Origin: a bacterium
GTDB taxonomy: Bacteria; Desulfobacterota; Deferrisomatia; Deferrisomatales; BM512
Direction of reading: 5' to 3'
Assembly: GCA_009724975.1 (NCBI GenBank)
Contig: SRXB01000003.1
Span: forward strand, 1-28,036
Length of the DNA: 28,036 bases
Shown one piece after another: positions 7,931 through 15,290 of the stretch (the stretch's first letter is position 1; every line of letters starts with the position of its first letter). A program made the translations under genes and the position numbers. The notes under the pieces are model-generated. The model made no database searches. It was not told the DNA's origin and saw only the letters and a list, made by a program, of their open reading frames with translations.

Positions 7931-8152
7931 TCAGGAGGCGCGGCGAACCTTCAGCGAATCGGCCAGGGCGCGCCCAAGCGCGATCTCCTGCCCGCCGAAC
8001 TTGAGGACCACCGGCCCGAAGGGAATGCGCGCATGGCAAACCACCCTTGAGCCGGGGGCGATGCCGAAGCGCAGAAGCTGATGCCGTATCTGACCCTCCG
8101 GCACCGACTCCACTATCGCTTCCTCGCCTTTCCTGAGTTCGCTAAGGCTCAC
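7931..8152 (-). CDS. feoA: FeoA, SH3-like partner of FeoB
   Basis: A 73-residue protein with the FeoA fold. MSLSELRKGEEAIVESV, then LLRFGIAPGSRV (the L-x-x-x-G-I/L-x-P-G signature), then GPVVLKFGGQEIALGRALADSLKV. It is expected to bind FeoB in the cytoplasm and is required for Fe(II) uptake. It is the first gene of the feo operon, with feoB 15 bases downstream. The ATG at 8152 is preceded by GAGAGTGAA, a weak ribosome site. Confidence 0.93.
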   Translation of the reverse strand: MSLSELRKGEEAIVESVPEGQIRHQLLRFGIAPGSRVVCHARIPFGPVVLKFGGQEIALGRALADSLKVRRAS

Positions 8153-8201
8153 TTCACTCTCCCGATATCCCGCCGCCGCCAGGGGCGCGGAATGAAATTG
8201 T

Positions 8202-8216
8202 TGATAACGATTTTCA
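8202..8216. promoter_or_regulatory. Fur box 1, over the feoA transcription start
   Basis: TGATAACGATTTTCA matches the 7-1-7 Fur consensus (TGATAAT-N-ATTATCA) at 12 of 14 informative positions. It starts 6 bases downstream of the -10 of the feo promoter, so bound Fe-Fur would cover the start of transcription. Confidence 0.8.
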
Positions 8217-8221
8217 ATATA

Positions 8222-8249
8222 AATATATCCACCCGCGCACCCTTGTCAA
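8222..8249 (-). promoter_or_regulatory. Sigma-70 promoter of the feo operon
   Basis: On the minus strand TTGACA (8249-8244) is followed after 16 bases by TATATT (8227-8222). The -35 is perfect and the -10 matches 5 of 6. Fur boxes lie on both sides. The predicted start is near 8214, leaving a leader of about 60 bases before feoA. Confidence 0.75.
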
Positions 8250-8257
8250 CCCTTTTT

Positions 8258-8272
8258 TGATAATAATTTTCA
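8258..8272. promoter_or_regulatory. Fur box 2, upstream of the feo -35
   Basis: TGATAATAATTTTCA matches the 7-1-7 Fur consensus at 13 of 14 informative positions, better than box 1. The two boxes are 56 bases apart centre to centre. This one is closer to the divergent thioesterase gene and could affect it too. The rest of the 8153-8369 gap holds a small inverted repeat (CCCCTCG/CGAAGGGG, 8297-8315) and no ORF that looks real. Confidence 0.82.
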
Positions 8273-8369
8273 TTAGCGATAAGTGGCGCCATTTCACCCC
8301 TCGACAGCGAAGGGGAATTTAGATATGTTTTCGTGACGGAATTCCACATAAACCAAAGCGGGAAAAAAG

Positions 8370-8816
8370 ATGAAAGACTACCCCATCTCGGTAAAGGAAG
8401 AAGTGCGCTGGCGCGACGCCGACGCCCTTGGCCACGTCAACAACGCCGTCTACCTCACCTACTTCGAGATGGCGCGGGTGGCCTTCCTAAAAGCCCTTTA
8501 CGGGACCTTGACGATGGAAGCGGTGAATTTCGTGCTGGCCTCCGTGACCTGCGAATACATCAGCCCCGTCTTCGTTGGCGACTCCATAGAGATAGGGATA
8601 AAGGTGGTAGAGGTGGGGCGCACCAGCTTTGACTTCGAATACATGATAGTGCACGCGCAAGAGGGCTTCCCCATAGCGAAAGGACGCTCCACGCAGGTTT
8701 TCTACGATTTCCAGGAATCAAGGAAGATGCCGATACCGGAAGGGTGGATTGAAAGCGTGGAGGAGATATCAGGCGAGAAGATACGAAGAAAGCAGGTTCC
8801 GGCGGCGGAGTCCTAG
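8370..8816 (+). CDS. Acyl-CoA thioesterase, 4HBT (YbgC/FcbC-like) hotdog fold
   Basis: The only plus-strand gene. It encodes 148 residues with the 4HBT signature: VRWRDADALGHVNNAVYLTYFEMAR (about 12-36). The Asp-x-x-Gly-His-Val-Asn-Asn turn holds the likely catalytic Asp. The beta strands VTCEYISPVFVGDSIEIGIKV and FEYMIVHAQEG follow as usual. The family hydrolyses acyl-CoA thioesters; the substrate cannot be read. It is divergent from feoA, sharing the 217-base intergenic region with its Fur boxes, and convergent with tsaB, whose stop codon overlaps its own. The ribosome site before the ATG is poor (GCGGGAAAAAAG). Confidence 0.9.
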   Translation: MKDYPISVKEEVRWRDADALGHVNNAVYLTYFEMARVAFLKALYGTLTMEAVNFVLASVTCEYISPVFVGDSIEIGIKVVEVGRTSFDFEYMIVHAQEGFPIAKGRSTQVFYDFQESRKMPIPEGWIESVEEISGEKIRRKQVPAAES

Positions 8817-9508
8817 CCCTTTTTCTTGTTTTCCTCCGCCTCGCTCAGGCGGTGGTAGACGGGGGCGAGAAGTGCGGGTTCGACCGCCTCCCCCCTTTTG
8901 AAGGCCCGAAGGCCAAGCGCGGCGACCTTTAAAGGGTCTATCGCCCAATCCTTCTCGGGCGCGACCGAAAAACCATCCCCCAAAATTTCCCTGAAGACCT
9001 CCGAATAAGCCTTCGCCCCGCTTCCGGCAAGCAGCAGGGGCTTTTCGCAACCTTTCAGAAGCCTTGCGAACTCTTCGGGAGCGTAAGCGCCCTCCACTAT
9101 CGCCTCGCCCATATCCTTGGAATAGGCGGCGGCGTAAACTTGCCCCTTCTTCGCGTCCACAAGGGCCGCCACCGTCCCCTCACCCGCAAAAGCCCCAAGC
9201 GCGAGCGCCTTCAGGGTGGAAACCGGCGCTACTTCAACCCCCAGGCCAAAAGCAATCCCCTTGGCGGTGGCTATGCCGACCCTGAGGCCGGTAAAGGAGC
9301 CCGGGCCTCGGGTCACCGCGACAAGGCGGATCTCTTCCCTGGCCGCGCCGCCCTCTTTGAGAGCCCCTTCAATCTGGGAAAAGAGCGATTCGGAGTGTTT
9401 TGAGCCGCCGGTCGCCACCGAGGAGGACAACACCTCGCCGCCTCGGCAAAGGGCAACGCCCGTTGTCGTCTGGGAGGTGTCCAGCGCGAGGATCAGCGGC
9501 TCTTTCAT
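8813..9508 (-). CDS. tsaB: TsaB, tRNA threonylcarbamoyladenosine (t6A) partner protein
   Basis: From ATG 9508 the protein has 231 residues, usual for TsaB. It begins MKEPLILALDTSQTTTGVAL (ASKHA-fold phosphate-1 strand), and carries SKHSESL and the diagnostic GPGSFTGLRVG motif. TsaB pairs with TsaD and TsaE to place t6A at A37 of ANN-decoding tRNAs in the cytoplasm. The frame runs open further upstream inside rseP, but the family alignment and the ATGA overlap with the rseP stop (9505-9508) fix the start. It is the last gene of the rpsB-to-tsaB run. Its TAG stop (8813-8815) overlaps, on the opposite strand, the TAG of the thioesterase gene (8814-8816). Confidence 0.93.
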   Translation of the reverse strand: MKEPLILALDTSQTTTGVALCRGGEVLSSSVATGGSKHSESLFSQIEGALKEGGAAREEIRLVAVTRGPGSFTGLRVGIATAKGIAFGLGVEVAPVSTLKALALGAFAGEGTVAALVDAKKGQVYAAAYSKDMGEAIVEGAYAPEEFARLLKGCEKPLLLAGSGAKAYSEVFREILGDGFSVAPEKDWAIDPLKVAALGLRAFKRGEAVEPALLAPVYHRLSEAEENKKKG

Positions 9509-10572
9509 CCCATTATCCGCGCTATGTCGTTGTATAGGAGAAAGAGCATCAGCATGGCGAGGATGAAGAACCCCACCTGCTGTGAGATTTCGCGGGTGCG
9601 CTCGCTCACCGGCTTGCCGCGCACTGCCTCTATGAGGAAAAAGACGAGGAGGCCGCCGTCGAGAATCGGCATCGGCAGGATGTTGAGCACCCCTAGGTTT
9701 GCGCTGAGGACTCCCATCAAAAAGAGGAAGGCCACAAACCCCGCCCTCATCGCGTCGCCCGCAAGGCCCGCTATCGCCACCGGCCCGCCGACATCGTCGC
9801 GGCTTCCCTTGCCGGTGACCAGCTTGGCCACCACGTCCAGCGTCATGACGGAGATCTCCCACGTTTGCCTGACCCCCTCGATGGGAGCCCGCCAAAGTGG
9901 CGCGCCGTCGTTCATCTGCTTTAATTCGCCGGACCACTTTATGCCGACCACGGGCCTTGGCTCGGCCCCCGCCTTGTCGGCGACCATCTCCGGAGTGAGC
10001 GAGAAAGAGAGCCTTTGGCCGCCGCGCTCGGCCTCGATTTTAAGTTCCTTGCCGCCGGAGGAGTTTATGGCCAGCGCCATCTCGTCCCAGGTGGCGACGC
10101 TTTTGCCGTTTACCGCCACTATGAGGTCGCCCGCCATCATTCCCACGGCCTTGGCGGGCATTTTTTCGCTCACTTCGCCCACGGTCGCCACCCTCGCCTG
10201 GGTGCCAAGGAGCGAAAGGCCCGAAAAGATGACAACCGCAAGGATTATGTTCATCAAGGGGCCAGCGATGACGGTGGCTATGCGCTCGTGTACGGGGCGG
10301 GCGGGAAAACTGCGGTAAAAATCGGGGTCGTTCTCCTTTTCCCCCTCCTCGCCGGTGAGGTCGCCGCCGTGGAACTTCACATACCCGCCGAAAGGCAGCG
10401 CCGAGAGGGCGTATTCCGTCTCCCCCTTCTGAAAGCGCCATATCACGGGGCCGAACCCCAGCGAGAAGCGCAGGACCTTCACCCCGAACATTTTAGCCAC
10501 GGCGAAGTGGCCAAGCTCGTGGACGAAGATGAGGACTCCCAGGAGGAGGATGAAGGAGACGAATGTAACCAC
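9505..10572 (-). CDS. rseP: RseP-type site-2 zinc metalloprotease
   Basis: A 355-residue inner-membrane protease. Helix 1 carries HELGH (residues 18-22), the zinc-binding and catalytic motif. A single PDZ domain is seen at about 115-200. Near the C-terminus LPMPILDGG supplies the third zinc ligand Asp. Helices at the N-terminus, around 95-115, 275-300 and 330-350 complete the fold. E. coli RseP (450 residues) has two PDZ domains; one PDZ is usual in many other phyla. It is expected to cut membrane-bound anti-sigma factors and remnant signal peptides. The GTG start abuts the dxr stop with no gap (TAA-GTG), suggesting translational coupling. The stop overlaps the tsaB ATG. Confidence 0.95.
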   Translation of the reverse strand: MVTFVSFILLLGVLIFVHELGHFAVAKMFGVKVLRFSLGFGPVIWRFQKGETEYALSALPFGGYVKFHGGDLTGEEGEKENDPDFYRSFPARPVHERIATVIAGPLMNIILAVVIFSGLSLLGTQARVATVGEVSEKMPAKAVGMMAGDLIVAVNGKSVATWDEMALAINSSGGKELKIEAERGGQRLSFSLTPEMVADKAGAEPRPVVGIKWSGELKQMNDGAPLWRAPIEGVRQTWEISVMTLDVVAKLVTGKGSRDDVGGPVAIAGLAGDAMRAGFVAFLFLMGVLSANLGVLNILPMPILDGGLLVFFLIEAVRGKPVSERTREISQQVGFFILAMLMLFLLYNDIARIMG

Positions 10573-11727
10573 TTAAAGCGCTCTTCTCTCTATCCACCCC
10601 GCCGCGAAGCGCCGCGCCCAGCCGTCCGCCGAGAGCGCCGTCTCCACCGAGGGGTCTTTGTCAGTGTCGTGGGCCTCCATCGCGTCGGCGACGAGGGCCG
10701 GAATATCCATGAATTTTATTCTGGAATCCAAAAAGGCCGCAACGGCGATTTCGTTGGCTCCCGATAGGACCGCCGGCATCGTCCCCCCTTCCCTTATGGC
10801 GTCGTAGGCAAGGCCCAGGGAGGGAAAAGCTTCAAGATCCGGCTCGGAGAAGGTGAGCGGACCCATTTTGAGGAAATCAAGCTCCATGGAGCCAAGTGGA
10901 ACCCGCTCGGGATGCGAGAGGGCGTAGGCTATGGGGCCGCGCATGTCGGCGACCCCCAGCTGGGCTATTATGGAGCCGTCTATGAACTCCGCCATGGAGT
11001 GAATGACCGATTGTGGGTGGACGAGCACCGAGATTTTGTCGGCGGGCATCCCGAAAAGCCACCTCGCCTCTATAACCTCCAGCCCCTTGTTCATCAGGGT
11101 GGCGCTGTCTACGGTTATCTTTGGGCCCATCGACCAGTTCGGGTGGCAAAGGGCCTCTTTGGCGGTAACGCCGTCCAGTTCGTGGCGTTTTTTGCCGCGC
11201 AAGGCCCCGCCGGAGGCGGTGAGTATTATCCGCTTTATCTGGGCGGGGTCTTTCCCCTCGATAGCCTGGAAGATGGCGGAGTGTTCGCTGTCCACCGGCA
11301 AAATCCTCGCGCCGGAGCTCTTGGCGGCCTTCATCACCGCTTCGCCCGCCACAACCAGAACCTCTTTGTTGGCGACAGCGACGTCTATTCCCGCTTTGAG
11401 AGCCGCGTAGGTGGGCTTTAGCCCAGCCGCGCCTACGATGGAGGATAGGACCATCTGCACCCCCTCGGCGGTGGCGACCCGAAGGAGCCCTTCCTCGCCG
11501 TGGAGAACCTCTACCCCGGGCAACTCCCCGCGAAGGCGCTTTGCGTCCTCCTCGCGGGCTACCGCCACAATCTCGGCCCCGAGGAGCTTTGCCTGCTCAA
11601 GGGCGCGGTCGGCGCGAAGGCCAGCCGCCAGGGCCTTGACCCTGAACTTTTCGGGGAACTCGTTCACTACCTTAAGAGCGCTCTCCCCGATGGAACCCGT
11701 TGAACCGAGAATGGCGAGAGTCTTTAT
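10573..11727 (-). CDS. dxr: 1-deoxy-D-xylulose 5-phosphate reductoisomerase
   Basis: Dxr makes 2-C-methyl-D-erythritol 4-phosphate in the MEP isoprenoid pathway using NADPH. The 384-residue protein begins (I/M)KTLAILGSTGSIGES, the NADPH-binding loop, which in homologues starts MKxLxILGSTGSIG. ANKEVLVVAGE, LPVDSEHSAIFQ (metal ligands), ASGGALRG, HPNWSMGPKITVDSATLMNKGLE and the C-terminal helical domain are all present, so the enzyme looks intact. The codon at the expected start (11727-11725) is ATA, 7 bases after AGGAG. No ATG/GTG/TTG lies near it in frame. It overlaps the cdsA stop (CC-ATAA-AG), where a typical ATGA overlap would be expected. The start is therefore either a rare AUA or an ATG changed by error. 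Confidence 0.93.
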   Translation of the reverse strand: MKTLAILGSTGSIGESALKVVNEFPEKFRVKALAAGLRADRALEQAKLLGAEIVAVAREEDAKRLRGELPGVEVLHGEEGLLRVATAEGVQMVLSSIVGAAGLKPTYAALKAGIDVAVANKEVLVVAGEAVMKAAKSSGARILPVDSEHSAIFQAIEGKDPAQIKRIILTASGGALRGKKRHELDGVTAKEALCHPNWSMGPKITVDSATLMNKGLEVIEARWLFGMPADKISVLVHPQSVIHSMAEFIDGSIIAQLGVADMRGPIAYALSHPERVPLGSMELDFLKMGPLTFSEPDLEAFPSLGLAYDAIREGGTMPAVLSGANEIAVAAFLDSRIKFMDIPALVADAMEAHDTDKDPSVETALSADGWARRFAAGWIERRAL

Positions 11728-12521
11728 GGCTTGGCTCCTATTAGGGTGAGGATGAAGGCGTAAATGGGGAAGGTCGGTATGAAGCTGTCTACGCGGTCGA
11801 GCATGCCGCCGTGGCCGGGGAAGATAGTTCCAGAGTCTTTTATGCCGGCGCCGCGTTTTAGGGCGGATTCGCCAAGGTCGCCCACCTGCGCCGCCACGTT
11901 GATGAGGGCGGCTATTCCCATGCTGGCCAGCGGCCCGTGGGGGAGTTTCAGGATTTCGGGCAAAAAATATCCGGCGGCGACCGCGCCGACAAAGCCGCCC
12001 ACCGAGCCTTCGATTGATTTTTTGGGGCTTATGGAGGGGGCGAGGCGGTGTCGGCCAAGGGTTATGCCGGTGAAGTAGGCGGCGCTGTCGCTCACCATCA
12101 CTATCGCCAGGAGGAATATCACCGGCTCCCACCCATAGCCGCGCACGGTGACGGCGAAGCCAAGCGAAAGCGGCACGTAAAGCCATCCGGCGAAGACGCG
12201 AAAGGAGCTTTGGAGGGTATTTTGCCCTAGTCCGGCCACCGAGGCCCGCGCGACGAGGAAAAAGGCTCCGCCCGCGGCGCAGGCGGCCAGGGGGGCCGCT
12301 TCGGAGGAGAGAAGGAAGGAGGCGGCGACCAGCGCTCCCCACAGGGGCGCGAAGATAAGCTCAAGGCGGGTGTTTGAATCTTTTGAAAGCTGGACGAATT
12401 CATAAACGCCCACCAGCGAGGCGAAGGCCACCACCAGCGCGGTGCCCCACTCCCCTCCGGCTATCACGGCGAAAAGAAGGGCCGGTAAGGCGAAGATTGC
12501 GGTCAGTATTCGCTTGCCCAA
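11724..12521 (-). CDS. cdsA: Phosphatidate cytidylyltransferase (CDP-DAG synthase)
   Basis: The 265-residue integral membrane enzyme makes CDP-diacylglycerol from phosphatidate and CTP for phospholipid synthesis. About seven or eight hydrophobic helices are visible. The family signature runs SDSAAYFTGITLGRHRLAPSISPKKSIEG (about 155-183), followed by the GDLGESALKRGAGIKDSG segment and HGGMLDRVDS. The start is TTG at 12521 (M-G-K-R), 3 bases after the uppS stop; the only ribosome site is GGGGGC inside the uppS end, pointing to coupled translation. The stop overlaps the dxr start. Confidence 0.94.
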   Translation of the reverse strand: MGKRILTAIFALPALLFAVIAGGEWGTALVVAFASLVGVYEFVQLSKDSNTRLELIFAPLWGALVAASFLLSSEAAPLAACAAGGAFFLVARASVAGLGQNTLQSSFRVFAGWLYVPLSLGFAVTVRGYGWEPVIFLLAIVMVSDSAAYFTGITLGRHRLAPSISPKKSIEGSVGGFVGAVAAGYFLPEILKLPHGPLASMGIAALINVAAQVGDLGESALKRGAGIKDSGTIFPGHGGMLDRVDSFIPTFPIYAFILTLIGAKP

Positions 12522-12524
12522 GGG

Positions 12525-13256
12525 CTAAGCCCCCGCAAGCTGTTCGCTCGTTTTGCCGAATCTTCTTTCGCGGGAGGCGTAATCCTCCAGGGCTTTTTCG
12601 AACTCACCGCCGTCGAAATCGGGCCACAGGACTTCCGTGACGTAAAATTCGCTGTAGGCGGCCTGCCAGAGGAGGAAATTCGAGAGCCTGCGCTCGCCGG
12701 AGGTGCGTATGATGAGGTCGGGGTCGGGTACGTCGGGGGCGTAGAGGTTTTGGGAGAAGGACTCTTCCGTTATCTCCTCGGGTTTAAGGCCCAAGGCGGC
12801 GATTTTTCTTGCAGCGTCCAGAATCTCGCGCCTGCCGCCGTAGGAGATTGCGAGGATGAGATCCATCGTCTCGCACTCCTTCGTAATCTCGGCGGCCTTT
12901 TGCACCGCCTCGCGAACGGTTGCGGGAAGGTCTTCGAGCGCGCCGATGAGCCTTATGCGGACCCCTTCTTTTCTAAGGGTTTCGGCTTCTTTGAGGATTT
13001 GCGTCTCCATGAGGCCCATCAGGGCCTCCACCTCGGCGCGGGGGCGCTTCCAGTTCTCGGAGGAGAAGGTGAAGAGGGTCAGGTAGCGCACGCCGGAGTT
13101 TTTGGCGGCCCTCACGACCTTGCGGACCGCCTCTATCCCCGCGACGTGGCCGCGGACGCGGCCAAGAAGCCTGCCGGACGCCCACCTGCCGTTGCCGTCC
13201 ATGATTATGGCGACGTGGCGCGGTACGGCCCTTTCGCTGGAGGGTTTCCGGGCCAT
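12525..13256 (-). CDS. uppS: Undecaprenyl (isoprenyl) diphosphate synthase
   Basis: The 243-residue cytoplasmic cis-prenyltransferase extends farnesyl diphosphate with IPP to the C55 carrier lipid used for cell wall and polysaccharide export. Motifs: VAIIMDGNGRWA (catalytic Asp, residues ~15-26), then RGHVAGIEAV, YLTLFTFSSENWKRP, and at the C-terminus PDPDLIIRTSGERRLSNFLLWQAAYSEFYV. ATG 13256 (MARKPSSERAV) is chosen over upstream in-frame codons because AAGGAG lies 7 bases before it. It starts 11 bases after frr and is followed by cdsA. Confidence 0.95.
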   Translation of the reverse strand: MARKPSSERAVPRHVAIIMDGNGRWASGRLLGRVRGHVAGIEAVRKVVRAAKNSGVRYLTLFTFSSENWKRPRAEVEALMGLMETQILKEAETLRKEGVRIRLIGALEDLPATVREAVQKAAEITKECETMDLILAISYGGRREILDAARKIAALGLKPEEITEESFSQNLYAPDVPDPDLIIRTSGERRLSNFLLWQAAYSEFYVTEVLWPDFDGGEFEKALEDYASRERRFGKTSEQLAGA

Positions 13257-13267
13257 TTTTTGGCTCC

Positions 13268-13834
13268 TTACACTTCCATTACTTCGGCGGTCTTGGCGGC
13301 CTCGGCGACGTCGCACCTCTTCACGAAGTCGTCGGTGAGCTTTTGTATCTCGTCCTTGAACTTGTGGTTGTCGTCCTCGCTGAGGAGCTTGTCCTTCTGG
13401 AGCTTGTCCAGGGCGGCGTTGGCGTCGCGGCGCACGTTGCGCACCGCCACCTTGGCCTCCTCGGTCATGTTGCGCACAACCTTGGCGAGGTCTTTGCGGC
13501 GCTCTTCAGAGAGCTTGGGAATGGGAATCCTGACCACCTTGCCGTCGGAGGAGGGGGTGATGTCCATGTCGGACTGGAGTATCGCCTTCTCGATGGCGGT
13601 GCAGAGCTTGGATTCCCAGGGCTGCACCACTATGAGGCGCGGCTCGGGTATCGAGAGGCTGGCCACCTGGTTTACGGGGGTGGGAGTGCCGTAGTAATCG
13701 ACTCGCACGCCGTCCAGGAGGGTCAGGCTTGCCCTGCCGGTGCGGACCCTTCCGAAATTGCGGTCCAGGGATTCAAGGGCCTTATCCATGGCGGATTTGG
13801 CCTGGGAAACGACTTGCTGGGGGGTGGTGGACAT
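13268..13834 (-). CDS. frr: Ribosome recycling factor
   Basis: The 188-residue factor splits post-termination ribosomes together with EF-G. Typical sequence: VRTGRASLTLLDGVRVDYYGTPTPVNQVA, PEPRLIVVQPWE, then the second helical part KLSEERRKDLAKVVRNMTEEAKVAVRNVRRDAN. Length is normal (about 185). The ribosome site AGGAGG is embedded in the last two codons of pyrH, with only 4 bases between the pyrH stop and the frr ATG. Confidence 0.97.
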   Translation of the reverse strand: MSTTPQQVVSQAKSAMDKALESLDRNFGRVRTGRASLTLLDGVRVDYYGTPTPVNQVASLSIPEPRLIVVQPWESKLCTAIEKAILQSDMDITPSSDGKVVRIPIPKLSEERRKDLAKVVRNMTEEAKVAVRNVRRDANAALDKLQKDKLLSEDDNHKFKDEIQKLTDDFVKRCDVAEAAKTAEVMEV

Positions 13835-13838
13835 GGCG

Positions 13839-14570
13839 TCAACCTCCTACTGTGGTTCCGAGATCCTCGCCGCCTATCAGCTTTACAATATTGCCCGCGA
13901 TGGTGAAGTCGAAGACCACTATCGGCAGGTTGTTGTCCTTGCAAAGAGATATGGCGGTGGAATCCATCACCTTGAGATCGCGGTTTAGAACTTCAAGGTA
14001 CGAGATGCGCGAGAAGCGCACCGCGTCGGGGTGCTTGACGGGGTCCTTGTCGTAGACCCCGTCAACCTTTGTCCCCTTGAGTATCGCGTCGGCGCCGATC
14101 TCCATCGCGCGAAGGCTCGCGGCGGTATCGGTGCTGAAGAAGGGGTTGCCGGTTCCGGCCGCGAAGATTACGACGCGCCCCTTTTCCAGGTGGCGCACCG
14201 CGCGGCGGCGGATGTAGGGCTCGGCTATCTGGGAGATGTTGATGGCGCTCATCACCCTCGTCGCCCCTCCCTGGCGCTCTATGGCGTCCTGGAGGGCGAG
14301 GCTGTTCATAACCGTGGCAAGCATTCCCATGTAGTCGGCGGTGGAGCGGTCCATCCCCCTCGTGGAGCCCGCAAGCCCACGGAAGATGTTGCCCCCGCCG
14401 ACCACCAGCGCCACCTCGACCCCCATCGCCTGGGACTCCAAAACCTCCGAGGCGATGCGGTCAACTATGGTCTGGTCGATTCCGTAACCCTTGTTACCCA
14501 TAAGGGCCTCTCCCGAAAGTTTCAGGAGGACCCTGCGGTAGGCGGCCTTCTTCGCGGCGACGCCGGTCAT
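13839..14570 (-). CDS. pyrH: UMP kinase
   Basis: The 243-residue amino acid kinase-fold enzyme converts UMP to UDP. Motifs: VLLKLSGEALMG near residue 15, GGGNIFRG (~58-65), DYMGMLATVMNSLALQDAIE, AAGTGNPFFSTDTAA, ILKGTKVDGVYDKDP. The N-terminus has a short extra tail (MTGVAAKKAAYR). It lies between tsf (5-base gap) and frr in the standard order. Confidence 0.97.
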   Translation of the reverse strand: MTGVAAKKAAYRRVLLKLSGEALMGNKGYGIDQTIVDRIASEVLESQAMGVEVALVVGGGNIFRGLAGSTRGMDRSTADYMGMLATVMNSLALQDAIERQGGATRVMSAINISQIAEPYIRRRAVRHLEKGRVVIFAAGTGNPFFSTDTAASLRAMEIGADAILKGTKVDGVYDKDPVKHPDAVRFSRISYLEVLNRDLKVMDSTAISLCKDNNLPIVVFDFTIAGNIVKLIGGEDLGTTVGG

Positions 14571-14575
14571 GGCCG

Positions 14576-15229
14576 TTACGCCTTGGCTATCTGCGCGGCG
14601 ACTTCAGCCGCAAGGTCGTTGGATCTCTTTTCGAGGCCCTCGCCAAGCTCGTAGCGGGTGTAGCGGCGGATCTGGATGTTTTCGCCAATCTCGGCGACGA
14701 GCGCCTTCAGGTAGTCGCCGACGGTTATGTCGGGGTTCTTGACGAAGGGCTGCTCGACGAGGCAGTTCTCCTTGAAGAACTTGCTCATGCGGCCTTCCAC
14801 CATCTTTTCGATGACCTGCATCGGCTTGCCGGACTCCTTGGCCTGCTCGATGAGGAAGTTCTTTTCCTTTTCGACGGCGGAGGTGTCGGCGGCTTCGGCG
14901 TTGAGCCACTTGGGGTTGGCCGCGGCGATGTGGAGGCTCACGTTGTTGACGAATTCCTTGAACTTCTCGGTGCGGGCGACAAAGTCAGTCTCGCAGTTGA
15001 CTTCAAGGAGGACGCCAATGCGGCCGCCGCCGTGGATGTAGGCGTGAACCAGACCCTCGGAGGCGATGCGGCCCGCCTTTTTGGCGGCGTCGGCCATGCC
15101 CTTCTTGCGAAGGTGCTCCATGGCCTTGTCGAAGTCGCCGCCGCACTCGGCGAGCGCCTTCTTGCAGTCCATCATGCCAGCGCCGGTCTTTTCGCGAAGG
15201 TTTTTAACGTCGGATGCGTTGATGTTCAT
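14576..15229 (-). CDS. tsf: Elongation factor Ts
   Basis: A 217-residue nucleotide exchange factor for EF-Tu. The N-terminal UBA-like part is DVKNLREKTGAGMMDCKKAL (about 7-26), followed by EGLVHAYIHGGGRIGVLLEVNCETDFVAR, the conserved core, and a C-terminal dimer region. It is the short form (about 200 to 220 residues) common outside the enterobacteria. The ATG has an excellent GGAGGAG site. A short hairpin lies in the 61-base gap to rpsB. Confidence 0.97.
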   Translation of the reverse strand: MNINASDVKNLREKTGAGMMDCKKALAECGGDFDKAMEHLRKKGMADAAKKAGRIASEGLVHAYIHGGGRIGVLLEVNCETDFVARTEKFKEFVNNVSLHIAAANPKWLNAEAADTSAVEKEKNFLIEQAKESGKPMQVIEKMVEGRMSKFFKENCLVEQPFVKNPDITVGDYLKALVAEIGENIQIRRYTRYELGEGLEKRSNDLAAEVAAQIAKA

Positions 15230-15242
15230 TTTATATCTCCTC

Positions 15243-15269
15243 CAGCAAAGCCCCGCTGGGGCCTTTTGA
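15243..15269 (-). terminator. Possible attenuator hairpin between rpsB and tsf
   Basis: On the minus strand AAAAGGCCCC-AGC-GGGGCTTT forms a short stem-loop (core 15250-15262, extended by A-T pairs around one bulged G). The following TTTGCTGG is only weakly T-rich, and the tsf ribosome site begins just after it. It may reduce read-through into tsf, as intergenic hairpins do in several rpsB-tsf operons, but the tail is poor. Confidence 0.35.
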
Positions 15270-15290
15270 CTGGTTGAAAGTTTAAAAGGA

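Noticed and set aside
8149..8349. 66-codon minus-strand ORF over the feo promoter
   Set aside because: It covers the promoter and both Fur boxes, has no ribosome site, and shows no domain.
10573..12342. 589-codon open frame joined to dxr
   Set aside because: The part upstream of 11727 is out-of-frame cdsA, rich in Arg and Pro; dxr homology begins exactly at the ATA codon.
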